Positions 1 to 8,237 of a stretch of DNA of 64,000 nt are shown piece after piece. The position numbers and the translations under genes were made by a program. The notes under the pieces are model-generated. The model did no database searches. It was not told where the DNA came from and saw nothing but the letters and a program-made list of their open reading frames with translations. The stretch is from Hyphomicrobiales bacterium (GTDB lineage Bacteria > Pseudomonadota > Alphaproteobacteria > Rhizobiales > Xanthobacteraceae), in assembly GCA_009377755.1 (NCBI GenBank), contig WHTM01000009.1, positions 90,632-154,631 on the forward strand. The letters are read 5' to 3'. Positions within the stretch are counted from its first letter, which is position 1. Every line of letters starts with the position of its first letter.

Positions 1-523
1 AATGGATCAGCGCCGCCTTGGTCGTGCAATACGCGGCGCGCTCCGGCACACCGAGATGGCCGAGCTGCGAGGCGATGGTGATGATGGTTCCGCCGCCGGC
101 GCGGCGCAGTTCCGGCACCGCGTACTTGCACATCAGGAAGGTGCCGGTGAGGTTGACGGAGACCTCCTTGCTCCATTCCGCGAGCGGCATGGTCTCGACC
201 GTTCCGGCCGGCGATACCGGGGCCGCCGCCACGTTGACCAGCGTCGTGAGCCGACCGAACGCCGCGACCGCGGCGACGACCGCCGCTTCGGCGCTGCGCG
301 GATCGGCAATGTCGACCTCGATGGAAACGGCCCTGCCACCCTCGGCAACGATCGCCCGCGCGACCGCGTCCGCCCTAGCGCGCAAGATGTCGGCAGCGAC
401 CACGCTCGCCCCTTCCTGCGCGAAGCGGCGCGCGATGGCGGCGCCGATCTCGCCGCCACCGCCGGGGATCAACGCGACGCGGCCGGCGAGTTTTCCGCTG
501 TCCGGCATTTCGTTATCTCCCAT
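1..523 (-). CDS. SDR family oxidoreductase (3' end outside window)
   Basis: NAD(P)-dependent short-chain dehydrogenase/reductase, cytosolic, substrate unknown. About 174 residues are visible; the C-terminal third lies beyond position 1. The cofactor loop near residues 19-26 reads PGGGGEIG, a variant of TGxxxGIG. The usual NNAG motif reads NVAA. The catalytic YxxxK is present as YCTTK shortly before the window edge, preceded by IASQLG with the catalytic serine position. An ATG at 523 gives an 11-residue lead before the first strand; an ATG at 508 is an equally good start. It lies divergent from nothing visible; a tRNA-Gly on the same strand lies upstream. Confidence 0.85.
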   Translation of the reverse strand, partial: MGDNEMPDSGKLAGRVALIPGGGGEIGAAIARRFAQEGASVVAADILRARADAVARAIVAEGGRAVSIEVDIADPRSAEAAVVAAVAAFGRLTTLVNVAAAPVSPAGTVETMPLAEWSKEVSVNLTGTFLMCKYAVPELRRAGGGTIITIASQLGHLGVPERAAYCTTKAALIH

Positions 524-598
524 GGCATGAAATCACGGCAGACCCCGCCCGCCTCAGCCCCAAGGCTCGCGTCAGGATTGCAGGTGATCGGATGGAGT

Positions 599-672
599 TG
601 GAGCGGGTGAAGGGAATCGAACCCTCGTCATCAGCTTGGAAGGCTGTTGCTCTACCATTGAGCTACACCCGC
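599..672 (-). tRNA. tRNA-Gly (anticodon TCC)
   Basis: Reading the minus strand gives a full cloverleaf starting GCGGGTGTAGCTCAATGG, with anticodon loop CTTCCAA (TCC), a T-loop GGTTCGATTCC and an encoded CCA end. The acceptor stem GCGGGTG pairs with CACCCGC. Length 74 nt including CCA, normal for glycine tRNA. Confidence 0.97.
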
Positions 673-685
673 GCCGGGATCGGTA

Positions 686-765
686 ATCAGGAGTCAGGCA
701 AGGACGCAAGACCACATGACGTCCGCGCCTTCCTGATACCTGAGTCCTGATGCCTGTTCCCTGAA
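686..765. repeat. Spacer with degenerate CTGA-type repeats between two tRNA genes
   Basis: The spacer between tRNA-Gly and tRNA-Tyr contains CAGGAGTCAGGCAAGG on one side and several CCTGATACCTGAGTCCTGA-like units on the other, so it can fold as an imperfect hairpin. The same TGATCCCTGA units recur just upstream of tRNA-Leu near 63262-63290. Confidence 0.5.
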
Positions 766-767
766 AT

Positions 768-852
768 TGGTGGACGGGGATGGATTCGAACCACCGTAGG
801 CGTAGCCAACCGGTTTACAGCCGGTCCCCTTTAACCACTCGGGCACCCGTCC
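768..852 (-). tRNA. tRNA-Tyr (anticodon GTA)
   Basis: The minus strand starts GGACGGGTGCCCGAGTGG, has anticodon stem-loop GGCTGTAAACC (GTA), a long class II variable arm, T-loop GGTTCGAATCC and an encoded CCA. Length is 85 nt. The long variable arm and GTA anticodon fit bacterial tyrosine tRNA. Confidence 0.97.
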
Positions 853-1027
853 AAAACGATCCGCCAACCCGCATCTGACGCGTTGTCCGACACGCCTAAC
901 GCCCAGCGGCGGCAGCGATCCGCGGCCGTTTTATGGGGACGCCGCCAAGCAGTGTCAATTGCTACCGCCTCACGCGCGGCAGACGCCCGCAATTGCCAAA
1001 TTCGCCACTGGGTGACAAAAAGCCGCC

Positions 1028-1846
1028 ATGCGCGCGCACAACAGGGACCAGCGGCACCCCGGCAGGCCCTCGCCGGATGGGCCACGGCGTGCCGCCGGCC
1101 GGCGCCCGCATGCCACCGAAGCCGACTCGGAGACGGTCGTTCTCTACGGCTGGCACACGGTCACCGCCGCCCTTGCCAATCCGGCGCGGCGTTTCCGTCG
1201 CCTGCTGGCCACCGAGAACGCCGCGCGCCGGCTCGCGGAGGAGACCATCGTCCTGCCGCTCAGTCCGGAGGTGGTCCGGCCGGACGCAATCGCGCAGCGC
1301 CTCGGCGCGGACGCCGTGCATCAGGGCCTCTACGCTGAGGCCGATTCCCTACCCTCGCCGGATATCGACGATCTGGCGCTTGACGGAAATGTATTGGCGC
1401 TCGACCAGATCACTGACCCGCACAACGTCGGGGCCATCCTGCGCTCTGCCGCTGCGTTCGCGGTCGCGGCCATCGTCACCACCGCACGTCACAGCCCGGA
1501 AGCGACCGGCGTGCTCGCCAAGGCCGCGTCAGGTGCGCTCGAGCATGTGCCGCTGGTGACGGTGCAGAATCTTTCCCGCGGACTCGCGAGCTTGAAGGAT
1601 CGCGGATTCCTGCTGGTCGGGCTCGACAGTACCGGCGAGAGCGATCTTGCCACCGTGCCGCTGCGCGCGCCGCTGGCACTCGTGCTCGGCGCCGAAGGCA
1701 AGGGCTTGAGGCTGTTGACGCGCGCAACCTGCGACGTAGTCGCCCGGCTCGATGTTCCCGGTGCGATCAAAAGCTTGAACGTGTCGAACGCCGCAGCGCT
1801 CGCGCTCTACGTCGCGCTCGCACAGTTGCGCAAGCCCCACCCCTGA
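1028..1846 (+). CDS. rlmB: 23S rRNA 2'-O-methyltransferase of the TrmH/SpoU family (RlmB-like)
   Basis: Predicted SPOUT methyltransferase that uses S-adenosylmethionine to 2'-O-methylate a guanosine of 23S rRNA (G2251 in RlmB). The 272-residue protein has a basic, probably disordered N-terminus (1-35), then the small substrate-binding domain starting VVLYGWHTV. The SPOUT knot carries all three family motifs: NVGAILRS (133-140), LVLGAEGKGLR (218-228) and SLNVSNAAALAL (249-260). The ATG at 1028 is used; a later start would lose part of the basic tail only. RlmB versus another TrmH paralogue cannot be settled from motifs alone. It is transcribed away from the two tRNA genes. Confidence 0.85.
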   Translation: MRAHNRDQRHPGRPSPDGPRRAAGRRPHATEADSETVVLYGWHTVTAALANPARRFRRLLATENAARRLAEETIVLPLSPEVVRPDAIAQRLGADAVHQGLYAEADSLPSPDIDDLALDGNVLALDQITDPHNVGAILRSAAAFAVAAIVTTARHSPEATGVLAKAASGALEHVPLVTVQNLSRGLASLKDRGFLLVGLDSTGESDLATVPLRAPLALVLGAEGKGLRLLTRATCDVVARLDVPGAIKSLNVSNAAALALYVALAQLRKPHP

Positions 1847-1869
1847 TCGTCCCAAATGATCGCCGCGAG

Positions 1870-2262
1870 CTACCGGGCGCCACGTGCCTTCGCCGGCTTC
1901 CGCCACGCCACCGCCGGGCGAACACGCGGCCCCGGCATGCGGGCCTGGGCCCGAGCCGAGAGCACCGGATCACCATAGTGCCCCGCCGGCACCACAACAG
2001 GCGTCAGATCGTCGACAGTTCCGATAAACGGATATGACCGCTTCAGATCGGTATTTGTGAACCCAATTTCGGTGATCACGATACCCGGTCCGGAAAGCTC
2101 CGGTCCGTGGTTGACCACGTAGTATGGCGAGGCAATCCACCACTCCGCAGCCGGAGGGGCTTCACCGTAGAACGGCCTGCTCAGCGGGGGGTCCGCGGCG
2201 CCTGCCGGCATGATGGCAAGCCCGAACAGAACGGCAACGCAGACGATGTACGATCGGATCAT
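1870..2262 (-). CDS. Small exported protein of unknown function
   Basis: 130 residues. The first 22 residues form a signal peptide (MIRSY, hydrophobic core VAVLFGLAIMP, cleavage near AGA-AD). The mature part is proline-rich and contains YYVVNHGPELSGPGI and PVVVPAGHYGDP; the C-terminal tail is very basic (RKPAKARGAR). No family was recognised. It follows a second very small exported protein on the same strand by 5 bp, so the two are probably co-transcribed. The tail converges on rlmB with only 23 bp between stops. Confidence 0.6.
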   Translation of the reverse strand: MIRSYIVCVAVLFGLAIMPAGAADPPLSRPFYGEAPPAAEWWIASPYYVVNHGPELSGPGIVITEIGFTNTDLKRSYPFIGTVDDLTPVVVPAGHYGDPVLSARAQARMPGPRVRPAVAWRKPAKARGAR

Positions 2263-2267
2263 GATCT

Positions 2268-2399
2268 TTACCTCACCGGAACGCCGCGCTTGCCGGTCAA
2301 GGCAATGACCGGCTGGTGGTCGGCGCGCGCGGTGGCAGCCCCGGCCCCATAAATGCCGGCGATCGCCACCAGGATGACCAAGGACAGTCTCAAAGCCAT
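2268..2399 (-). CDS. Very small exported or membrane protein
   Basis: A 43-residue reading frame starting MALRLSLVILVAIAG with a hydrophobic stretch and an alanine-rich end (GAATARA) that looks like a signal peptide cleaved to a mature peptide of about 17 residues. It overlaps nothing and sits 5 bp before the next exported protein. A further 28-codon frame (2407-2493, starting MPGIAGPLDTLDKN) lies just upstream; no clear ribosome-binding site separates the two. Function unknown; it could be a degraded gene. Confidence 0.35.
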   Translation of the reverse strand: MALRLSLVILVAIAGIYGAGAATARADHQPVIALTGKRGVPVR

Positions 2400-2668
2400 T
2401 GCCCAGTCACGCAGAACCCCTCGCGCGCAGATCGGCCATCTTCTCCAAAAGGTTTTTGTCGAGTGTATCGAGCGGTCCGGCAATGCCGGGCATGGTTAAC
2501 GTCCGGTATCGGGCCGGTCCGTGCCGGCCTCACTCTCCGACGAGCGCGAACACCAAAGCGAGCCGCGCGCAGCACGGTCTCGAAGGCAATGCGACGCATC
2601 TCTTCCACGGACGTCCCCAACCGCTTCAGCAGCTGAAAGCAAATCCTAATGCAGAGCGTCTTGTCCGT

Positions 2669-3067
2669 TCAATGGCGTCCGACGATGTGATACGCCTCCG
2701 GCAAAGCAACCACTGAAGCAACCAGCGCTGCACAATAGAACCCGATCGCGATGACCGAGGCGGTCTTCGCCGTGCGCAGCAGCAGTTCCTCGAAATTGTT
2801 GCGCGCCCAGCGGCGGCCGCTGTCGCCGATCGGCCGCAGCGTGGGATGGAGGCCGCGCCAGGCCTCAAGCCGAACCACGCCATCGTCGGTCAGCCGCGAG
2901 GCACGCAGGACTAGGCCGATGGAGAAGAACAGCGCCACCGTTGCCCCGCTCTTGAGCGCAGCCGGCGGTTCAAAGCTGAAGGCGATCATTAAAATGATGC
3001 CGACAAACGAGACAAAGCCCGCGTCGCGGGCAACAGTTTGTTCGGCCAATTGGCGGAATGGACTCAT
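2669..3067 (-). CDS. Small inner-membrane protein, unknown function
   Basis: 132 residues from the ATG at 3067 (the frame stays open further upstream to 3115, but MSPFRQL is the natural start). Three hydrophobic segments are visible: FVSFVGIILMIAFSF, GATVALFFSIGLVL, and VIAIGFYCAALVASVVAL near the C-terminus. A charged, probably cytoplasmic loop of about 50 residues contains EAWRGLHPTLRPIGD. No family was recognised. It lies among other small membrane proteins on the same strand. Confidence 0.55.
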   Translation of the reverse strand: MSPFRQLAEQTVARDAGFVSFVGIILMIAFSFEPPAALKSGATVALFFSIGLVLRASRLTDDGVVRLEAWRGLHPTLRPIGDSGRRWARNNFEELLLRTAKTASVIAIGFYCAALVASVVALPEAYHIVGRH

Positions 3068-3179
3068 GACGTGGCCTCCAAGCCTGTCAACGCACAGGCG
3101 GGCCGCCGGTTTCACGCCGGTCCGTTCACGAATACGATAAGACCCTCAATGAATCGTCGGCGGCTGCCGATCGCGGTGC

Positions 3180-3443
3180 TCAGGTCAGAGACCGAATTTT
3201 AAGAAATTGCCAATCGCCCGGCAATGCCAGCACGGCCGTTCCGGCCAGCCAGATCCACAGTGACATGTCGGTGGAATCGTCTGTCGCGCCGACGAAGCGC
3301 TCGTAGAGCGCGGCGGGAACGCCGCCGAGGATAACGATGCCCGTCGACAACATCAGAGAGGCGAAATAGGCAATCAGGCTCGTGCTGCCGAACAGCGGTG
3401 CGGCCATCATGTGCAGAGAAATTCCAAAGGTAAGCGGCGGCAA
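3180..3443 (-). CDS. Small predicted membrane protein
   Basis: 87 residues with hydrophobic stretches (AAPLFGSTSLIAYFASLML, STGIVILGGVPAAL and LWIWLAGTAVLAL) suggesting two or three membrane spans. The start is uncertain: an overlapping frame begins at 3483 (MITSSRFKWNEQLL), and its first 15 residues could belong upstream of a frameshift, but nothing proves this. No family recognised. Confidence 0.4.
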   Translation of the reverse strand: MPPLTFGISLHMMAAPLFGSTSLIAYFASLMLSTGIVILGGVPAALYERFVGATDDSTDMSLWIWLAGTAVLALPGDWQFLKIRSLT

Positions 3444-3613
3444 GCAGCTGCTCGTTCCACTTGAAGCGGGATGAAGTGATCATGAGGCTTCTCTTTTCGA
3501 CCGTAGCCCTCAGTCGTGGAAGTGCAGCGTTAGTGTTCGTTAGGCTGACATGTTAACAGCCAGCGGCGCCTGCCTATTGAGACTTGCAGGGCTTTCCCGG
3601 ATACGTGGGCAGC

Positions 3614-4198
3614 TTACTGTCCGGCTTTTTGGCGAGAAGAGAGTCTTGCTGTCAGGAACTGGTAGAATGCATCGACCTGCTCCCGATCGCCCGAAACTCG
3701 GTATCGCTTCCGGGACCGAAGCATGAGCCAGAACGGCAGGAAGACCACGAGGTACCAGAACGACGGCGGGGGTTCCGGTCGTTCGATCTTCAGCTCAACC
3801 CAGTCGTCGCGCCTGTAGAACCCAAGGAAGACGAAGCCGCCGCCGATCAGGAAGAGGGCGAGGCTGACGATCGTCGACTGCGTAGCTTCGAATCCTGTCA
3901 GGGCGCCGGCTGCCATGAATGCGATCCCGAAGACGATCCGGGCGATGCCGCGCCACGTCCTCCAATCGGAAGTCCGACGTCTTGCCTCCGAGACCTCCGT
4001 GTATTGGATGCCCATCAGGCGATCTCCCCGCCTGCCGAAAAAGCGCTGGCCGGTGGCGTATACATCCAGCCCCGCATCCATGTTGAAGACGGCCTCTACC
4101 GATTCATCGGGTTCAAGCGCTGACGTAATCTCACCGGGGACGTTTTCCAGGGTCCCGTGCGAAGAGCGCTCTCCCTTCACTGCCTCCTTGCTGTCCAT
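3614..4198 (-). CDS. Hypothetical protein with PH-like N-terminus and two membrane segments
   Basis: 194 residues. The first part (about 20-70) contains LDVYATGQRFFGRRGDRLMG followed by QYTEVSEARRR, a strand-turn-strand pattern like bacterial PH domains. Two hydrophobic segments follow (IARIVFGIAFMAAGALTG and IVSLALFLIGGGFVFLGFY), then a second mixed region with a short hydrophobic FWYLVVFLPFWLML and a cytoplasmic-looking tail. The role is unknown; a membrane-associated PH-like protein is the best description. It ends 52 bp from the preceding ankyrin gene's stop on the same strand. Confidence 0.5.
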   Translation of the reverse strand: MDSKEAVKGERSSHGTLENVPGEITSALEPDESVEAVFNMDAGLDVYATGQRFFGRRGDRLMGIQYTEVSEARRRTSDWRTWRGIARIVFGIAFMAAGALTGFEATQSTIVSLALFLIGGGFVFLGFYRRDDWVELKIERPEPPPSFWYLVVFLPFWLMLRSRKRYRVSGDREQVDAFYQFLTARLSSRQKAGQ

Positions 4199-4250
4199 AG
4201 CGAACCTTTGAGCAATTCCGTGCGTACCGGCCCATTCGTCTCAGCTTTGA

Positions 4251-5111
4251 TCATTCGAGTGCCGTGCCGTGCAGTCGGCCGGCGAGTTCCGTCCCCTCAA
4301 TCCTGTCGTTTTGCTTGGCATGATCGGCAGCGGTGCGCCCAAGCCGGTCGGTCAGGTTCACGATCGCACCGGCATCGAGAATCGCCTGTACGACCGCCGG
4401 CCCGTTGTGCCGGGATGCGATCATCAGGGCGGTCGCTCCATCCCGGTCCGGCGCGTTGACGTCGGCGCCCGCTTCAATAAGGGCTTGGACGACGGCCGCG
4501 CCGTTGCCTTGAGCGGCGATCATCAGTGCTGTCCAGCCGCCCTCGGCCCGCCCATTTACCTCGGCTCTGCCCTCGATGAGAGTTCGCACAGCGGCCGCCT
4601 TGTTGTGCGCGGCCGCAATCATCAGGGCGGTCGCGCCGCGCCTGTCCCGCACATTGACGTCGGCACCCGCTTCGATGAGAGCCCGTATCACGGCCGCGCC
4701 GTTGTGCCGGCCAGCGATCATCAGGGCGGTGGCGCCGCTTCCGTCCCGCGCATTGACGTCGGCACCCGCCTGGATGAGCGTCCGGGCGACAACCGCGTCG
4801 CTGCGCGAGGCAGCGAACATCAGCGGGGTCACGGCCTTGCTGTCCCCGATGTTTATTTCAGCGCCCGCGGCAACCAGGCTTCGAACGACCGCCGCATCGT
4901 TACGCGAGACCGCGAACATCAGCGGGGTCTGGCCTTCCCAGTTCAGCGCATTGACGTTCGCCCCGGCTCGCAGCGCCGCTTCCACCTCGGCGGGACTTCC
5001 GGAGTGGGCGGCCTCGAACAGCTGGTGGTTGGGGGAGTCGCACCCGGCGATCGCGGGCAGCGCGGCCAGCAGGACAATGGCGAACAATCGGCGAGGAAGA
5101 TCGGCGACCAT
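4251..5111 (-). CDS. Ankyrin-repeat lipoprotein
   Basis: 286 residues from the ATG at 5111, chosen because it begins a lipoprotein signal (hydrophobic FAIVLLAALPA then lipobox IAGC), which implies attachment to a membrane on the periplasmic side. The rest is built from seven to eight ankyrin repeats of about 33 residues, recognisable by the recurring TPLMFA / TALMIA helix starts and AGADVN turns. Ankyrin repeats mediate protein binding; the partner is unknown. An open frame extends to 5309 but overlaps the small gene at 5207-5347 and lacks a better start. It lies downstream of the symporter and its micro-protein and may be part of that transcript. Confidence 0.85.
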   Translation of the reverse strand: MVADLPRRLFAIVLLAALPAIAGCDSPNHQLFEAAHSGSPAEVEAALRAGANVNALNWEGQTPLMFAVSRNDAAVVRSLVAAGAEINIGDSKAVTPLMFAASRSDAVVARTLIQAGADVNARDGSGATALMIAGRHNGAAVIRALIEAGADVNVRDRRGATALMIAAAHNKAAAVRTLIEGRAEVNGRAEGGWTALMIAAQGNGAAVVQALIEAGADVNAPDRDGATALMIASRHNGPAVVQAILDAGAIVNLTDRLGRTAADHAKQNDRIEGTELAGRLHGTALE

Positions 5112-5206
5112 ATCGGACCGATTCGTTCGAACCAGCTTGTCGCTGACGCTGCCCAGCAACATTTCGCCGATGCGGCGAGCCCCCGCCGGCCGACCGCGAA
5201 TGGCTT

Positions 5207-5347
5207 CTAGTCCCCCTGCACCTGATCCGCTTTCGCAAGTTCCTCCGCTGTCGGCGAACGGTAATACACCCACATGAGGATCAGACCACCCACGATCGGA
5301 GCCGCCCATGCCGCCAGGACGATAAAGGTGCTCATTCCTGCGCTCAT
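5207..5347 (-). CDS. 46-residue single-span membrane protein next to symporter
   Basis: A tiny gene too short for ordinary gene callers. It starts 22 bp after the symporter stop with a good ribosome-binding site (GGCAAGGAAA before ATG). The protein begins MSAGMSTFIVLAAWAAP, has one clear membrane span (about residues 7-28, ending GGLILMWVYY), and a charged cytoplasmic-type tail (TAEELAKADQ). Many solute:sodium symporters are encoded with small partner membrane proteins, so a subunit or stabiliser of the symporter is the likely role. This is inference from position and topology. Confidence 0.7.
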   Translation of the reverse strand: MSAGMSTFIVLAAWAAPIVGGLILMWVYYRSPTAEELAKADQVQGD

Positions 5348-5369
5348 TTTCCTTGCCTCCTATGCGGCG

Positions 5370-7415
5370 CTAGCTGCGCATGTGGTCGATCGTTTCCCTG
5401 GCCGCGGCATCCCGGGGCTGCGGGGTAAGCCGCGGCGCGGTGGCCATCTGGGCCGGCCAGCACATGCTCCAGAGGAGGAACGTGCCGGTTGCACCGCCCA
5501 GGATCAGCCACGCCCACATCCCCGGCAGACCGAAGAAGACGCCGTCGAGATAGTTCCCGAACTCGATGCCCGGCCCGACGAACATGATCCACCAGAAGGG
5601 GATGTAGAACCACAGGAAACCCTGCCACTTCCGGGCCCTCGGCTCGAAGAAGGCCGGATCGTGCTTGTGGAAGAACTTGTCGAGGTAGTCCAACGTATCC
5701 AGGAACGTCCTGCTCGGCGAGGTGACCGAAGAGACGATCCAGATGGTGAGGATATTGAAGATGATCCCCCATCCGGCCGAGTGGATGCTCAGCGTGTAGC
5801 GGTATGCCGGCCAGTAGTAGGTCGCCGTGACCGCCACGATGCCGACCACCAAGCCGGCGGTGACGCCCTGCGGCGTCCACCGCATCGGCCAGCCGCGGAA
5901 GCCGAAGCAAATCACGATCAGCGCCGGGTAGAGCTGGAAGCCGTACGAAACCGCCAGCCCGCCCAGCATCACCATAAGATCGCGCTGGGCGAAGGCGACG
6001 AACAGCGAAGCGGAAAGCAGCACCAGGCAGAAGATGCGCGACCAGTGCACCTGCCAGCGCTCGGGGAACACGTCCGCCATTCTCACCGCGTCCTCCCGCG
6101 GATGCGGATTGCCCGGCTTCGGATGCGGATTGCCCGGGTTGCCGGCATACGTCGGCTCCAGCCCACGCCGCTTCGCCCGGAACAGCAACGCCTCGCCGAC
6201 GATGTTTCGTGTCGCGACCGCAGCGAACGACGAGACGTAAGGTCCTGCCGTGGACTGGGCCGCGGCCAGGAGACCGACGGCGGTCAGCGGGATCAGCCAC
6301 AGCGGCAGGTATTCGAGCATCAGCCTCGGCACCACGCCGTCGGATCCGGCACCCGCCGCGCCGGCGGCCCGGATGAACTCGACCAGCGCAGCGGTGCTGA
6401 ACATGGCGGGATCTTCATGGGCAAGGATCTGGGCCCCCACCCCCTGGACCACCGACCACAGGATCAGCGTCGCCGTCACGACCGTCCCGATGCCGAGCGT
6501 CACCTGCCAGGCCAGCAGCCGCGCATGCCGCATGCTGTACGACCACATGGTGAAGGCCGGGGACGCCTGAATTCCGGCGAGGGCGAACATGTAGGTGAGC
6601 ATCATCATGCCCGTCCACTGCGCCATCGGCCCGAGGCCCTCGACATTTCGGACCCAGTTCCAGTTCCAGTAAATCCATCCGTGCGAGTGCGTGTAGTAAG
6701 TATGGAGGGTGAAGGCCTTCTCCACGAAGGGACCCCACCCGCCGAAACCGTACAGCACGGCCGCGCCGATCATCGTAATGCCGCCGAACGTGAGGAAGTA
6801 CTGAATGGCGTCCACCCACGCGATGGTCCGGAGACCGCCGGCGCCGACATAGATGAGCATGATCAGCGCGAGCGCGATGCTGCCCGTGATGAACGGGAAG
6901 AATCCGCCGGTTATCACGGTGAACAGCAGTCCGGCGCCGATGAGCTGCACTGCCACGTAGAAGCAACTGTACAGGAACGACACGACGACGATCAGGATTC
7001 CCAGGAAGTGGGAATCGAAGATCGTCCGGTACTGCTCGGGCGGGGTGATGAATCCGTAGTGCCGGCCGAGCATCCACTGCCGCTTGATAAAGAGAGCGCC
7101 TGTGAAGGGAATCGTGATCGCGTAGAGACCCGCGAACGCGTACGCGATGCCGCCGGCATAGACTGTGCCGGGGTGTCCCATATAGGTCCACGCGCTGAAC
7201 GAGGTGACGGACGCGGCGAGCATGAACAGCCAGGGAGGAAGCGTCCGCCCCGAAATGCCCCAACCGGAAAGGGTGCGGGCCTGTTTGTATCCAACGATGC
7301 TCCAATAAATGCAGTACGCCCAGTAGAGCCCGACTGCGATGAGCACTCCGGAAATCAGCGGCCAATTGTAATCGGTTGCCGGCATGATCGGCCTCCTCCC
7401 ATGGCTTATTCCCAA
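5370..7415 (-). CDS. Sodium:solute symporter family protein (SSS)
   Basis: 681-residue inner-membrane secondary transporter, probably using sodium to import an organic acid or similar small solute. Numerous membrane spans are obvious, starting WPLISGVLIAVGLYWAYCIYW and GRTLPPWLFMLAASVTSFSAW (the SSS signature region near spans 2-3). A conspicuous proline-rich cytoplasmic insert around residues 420-445 contains two NPGNPHPKPGNPHP-type units, encoded by a short tandem repeat. The C-terminus is a long tail after the last span. Substrate cannot be read from sequence. Two inverted-repeat sites lie 115-175 bp upstream. It heads a probable operon with the 46-residue protein and the ankyrin lipoprotein. 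Confidence 0.9.
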   Translation of the reverse strand: MGISHGRRPIMPATDYNWPLISGVLIAVGLYWAYCIYWSIVGYKQARTLSGWGISGRTLPPWLFMLAASVTSFSAWTYMGHPGTVYAGGIAYAFAGLYAITIPFTGALFIKRQWMLGRHYGFITPPEQYRTIFDSHFLGILIVVVSFLYSCFYVAVQLIGAGLLFTVITGGFFPFITGSIALALIMLIYVGAGGLRTIAWVDAIQYFLTFGGITMIGAAVLYGFGGWGPFVEKAFTLHTYYTHSHGWIYWNWNWVRNVEGLGPMAQWTGMMMLTYMFALAGIQASPAFTMWSYSMRHARLLAWQVTLGIGTVVTATLILWSVVQGVGAQILAHEDPAMFSTAALVEFIRAAGAAGAGSDGVVPRLMLEYLPLWLIPLTAVGLLAAAQSTAGPYVSSFAAVATRNIVGEALLFRAKRRGLEPTYAGNPGNPHPKPGNPHPREDAVRMADVFPERWQVHWSRIFCLVLLSASLFVAFAQRDLMVMLGGLAVSYGFQLYPALIVICFGFRGWPMRWTPQGVTAGLVVGIVAVTATYYWPAYRYTLSIHSAGWGIIFNILTIWIVSSVTSPSRTFLDTLDYLDKFFHKHDPAFFEPRARKWQGFLWFYIPFWWIMFVGPGIEFGNYLDGVFFGLPGMWAWLILGGATGTFLLWSMCWPAQMATAPRLTPQPRDAAARETIDHMRS

Positions 7416-7530
7416 GGGTCATTTTTATTCTTGTTATGTTCTAAGCCTGCACGGGCACACCTTCGCGTAAGCAGGCACTTTCTGGTGTCTTGTGCTGTCA
7501 TTTTCTGTAGGCGCGCACACGACAAATAAA

Positions 7531-7588
7531 ATACTAAAGTATAGGCGGGCGGTTAGCAAGTAATACAAAGGTCGTAATACTAAGGTAT
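7531..7588. promoter_or_regulatory. Pair of inverted-repeat operator candidates upstream of the symporter
   Basis: ATACTAAAGTAT (7531-7542) is an inverted repeat of ATACT around AA; ATACTAAGGTAT (7577-7588) is the same site with one mismatch. Centres are 46 bp apart, in an otherwise AT-richer 80-bp stretch 115-175 bp upstream of the symporter start. Two spaced symmetric sites suggest a dimeric regulator of the symporter operon, for example a LuxR-type response regulator, but the regulator is not in the window. Confidence 0.5.
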
Positions 7589-7710
7589 GAAACCATTGAA
7601 TCGTTCTGATTCGTCAGCCGCGTCTTCACGGCGGCCGGAGCGGAGCTGGAGTCTGTCGATCTGAGGGAGCCGGTCCGGCAAACAGGGGCGCTCATCGCGC
7701 CGACGCAAGT

Positions 7711-7872
7711 ATGTTCGCGACGAAGGTCTCGACAGCACTTCTCACCGAGATGGTCGGCCGGCTCGAGTTCGATGACGAGGCGCTGAGATGGGTGCGCGAT
7801 ACGCTACACGCGAGCCACGCCGTTGAGCGGCCCGAGCACGAGGAGGCGATCAAGCGGCATCAATACGGAGCC
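7711..7872 (+). pseudogene. Remnant of a serine site-specific recombinase
   Basis: A stretch reading LEFDDEALRWVRDTLHASHA then EHEEAIKR matches the middle-to-late part of large serine recombinases (the coil-containing region after the recombinase domain, typically FDDEVLAWV...ALRQSHADE...HDEAI). No catalytic resolvase domain or zinc ribbon is present and the frame ends at 7920 after unrelated residues. It lies 60 bp before tRNA-Thr, a typical integration neighbourhood, so it is likely what is left of a decayed mobile element. Confidence 0.6.
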
Positions 7873-7932
7873 CGCATGCCAGAGCGGCCCGAGCTTGCCC
7901 GTGTCATGGCTCACTGCTAGCTCTAGCACGGC

Positions 7933-8008
7933 GCCGGCTTAGCTCAGCTGGTAGAGCACCTGATTTGTAATCAGGATGTCACAGGTTCGAATCCTGTAGC
8001 CGGCACCA
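7933..8008 (+). tRNA. tRNA-Thr (anticodon TGT)
   Basis: Starts GCCGGCTTAGCTCAGCTGG, anticodon stem-loop CTGATTTGTAATCAG (TGT), T-loop GGTTCGAATCC and 3' GCCGGC-A-CCA. The acceptor stem pairs perfectly and CCA is encoded. Length 76 nt. Confidence 0.97.
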
Positions 8009-8237
8009 GTACATCGCACGGGAATTATTCCAATTGCCGCCACAATTCGGAAGATCGCGGTTTTCCATTGCGAGCGCGTTCGGATTGCGAAGCTCTCCGT
8101 CAGATAGGCGATCATCTTTCGCTCACTGCGTCTTTGATCGTGCCCGGTGGCCGCGTATGGTTCTATATGGGCTGCGGCCTGCCGGTGGGTCTCGGCTCTA
8201 AGAAATCTTCAGAGAGAAGCGAGGAGAGCTGGAAATC

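Noticed and set aside
5274..7529. Very long plus-strand frame opposite the symporter
   Set aside because: It is the complement of a well-supported membrane transporter and has arginine/aspartate-rich, atypical composition.
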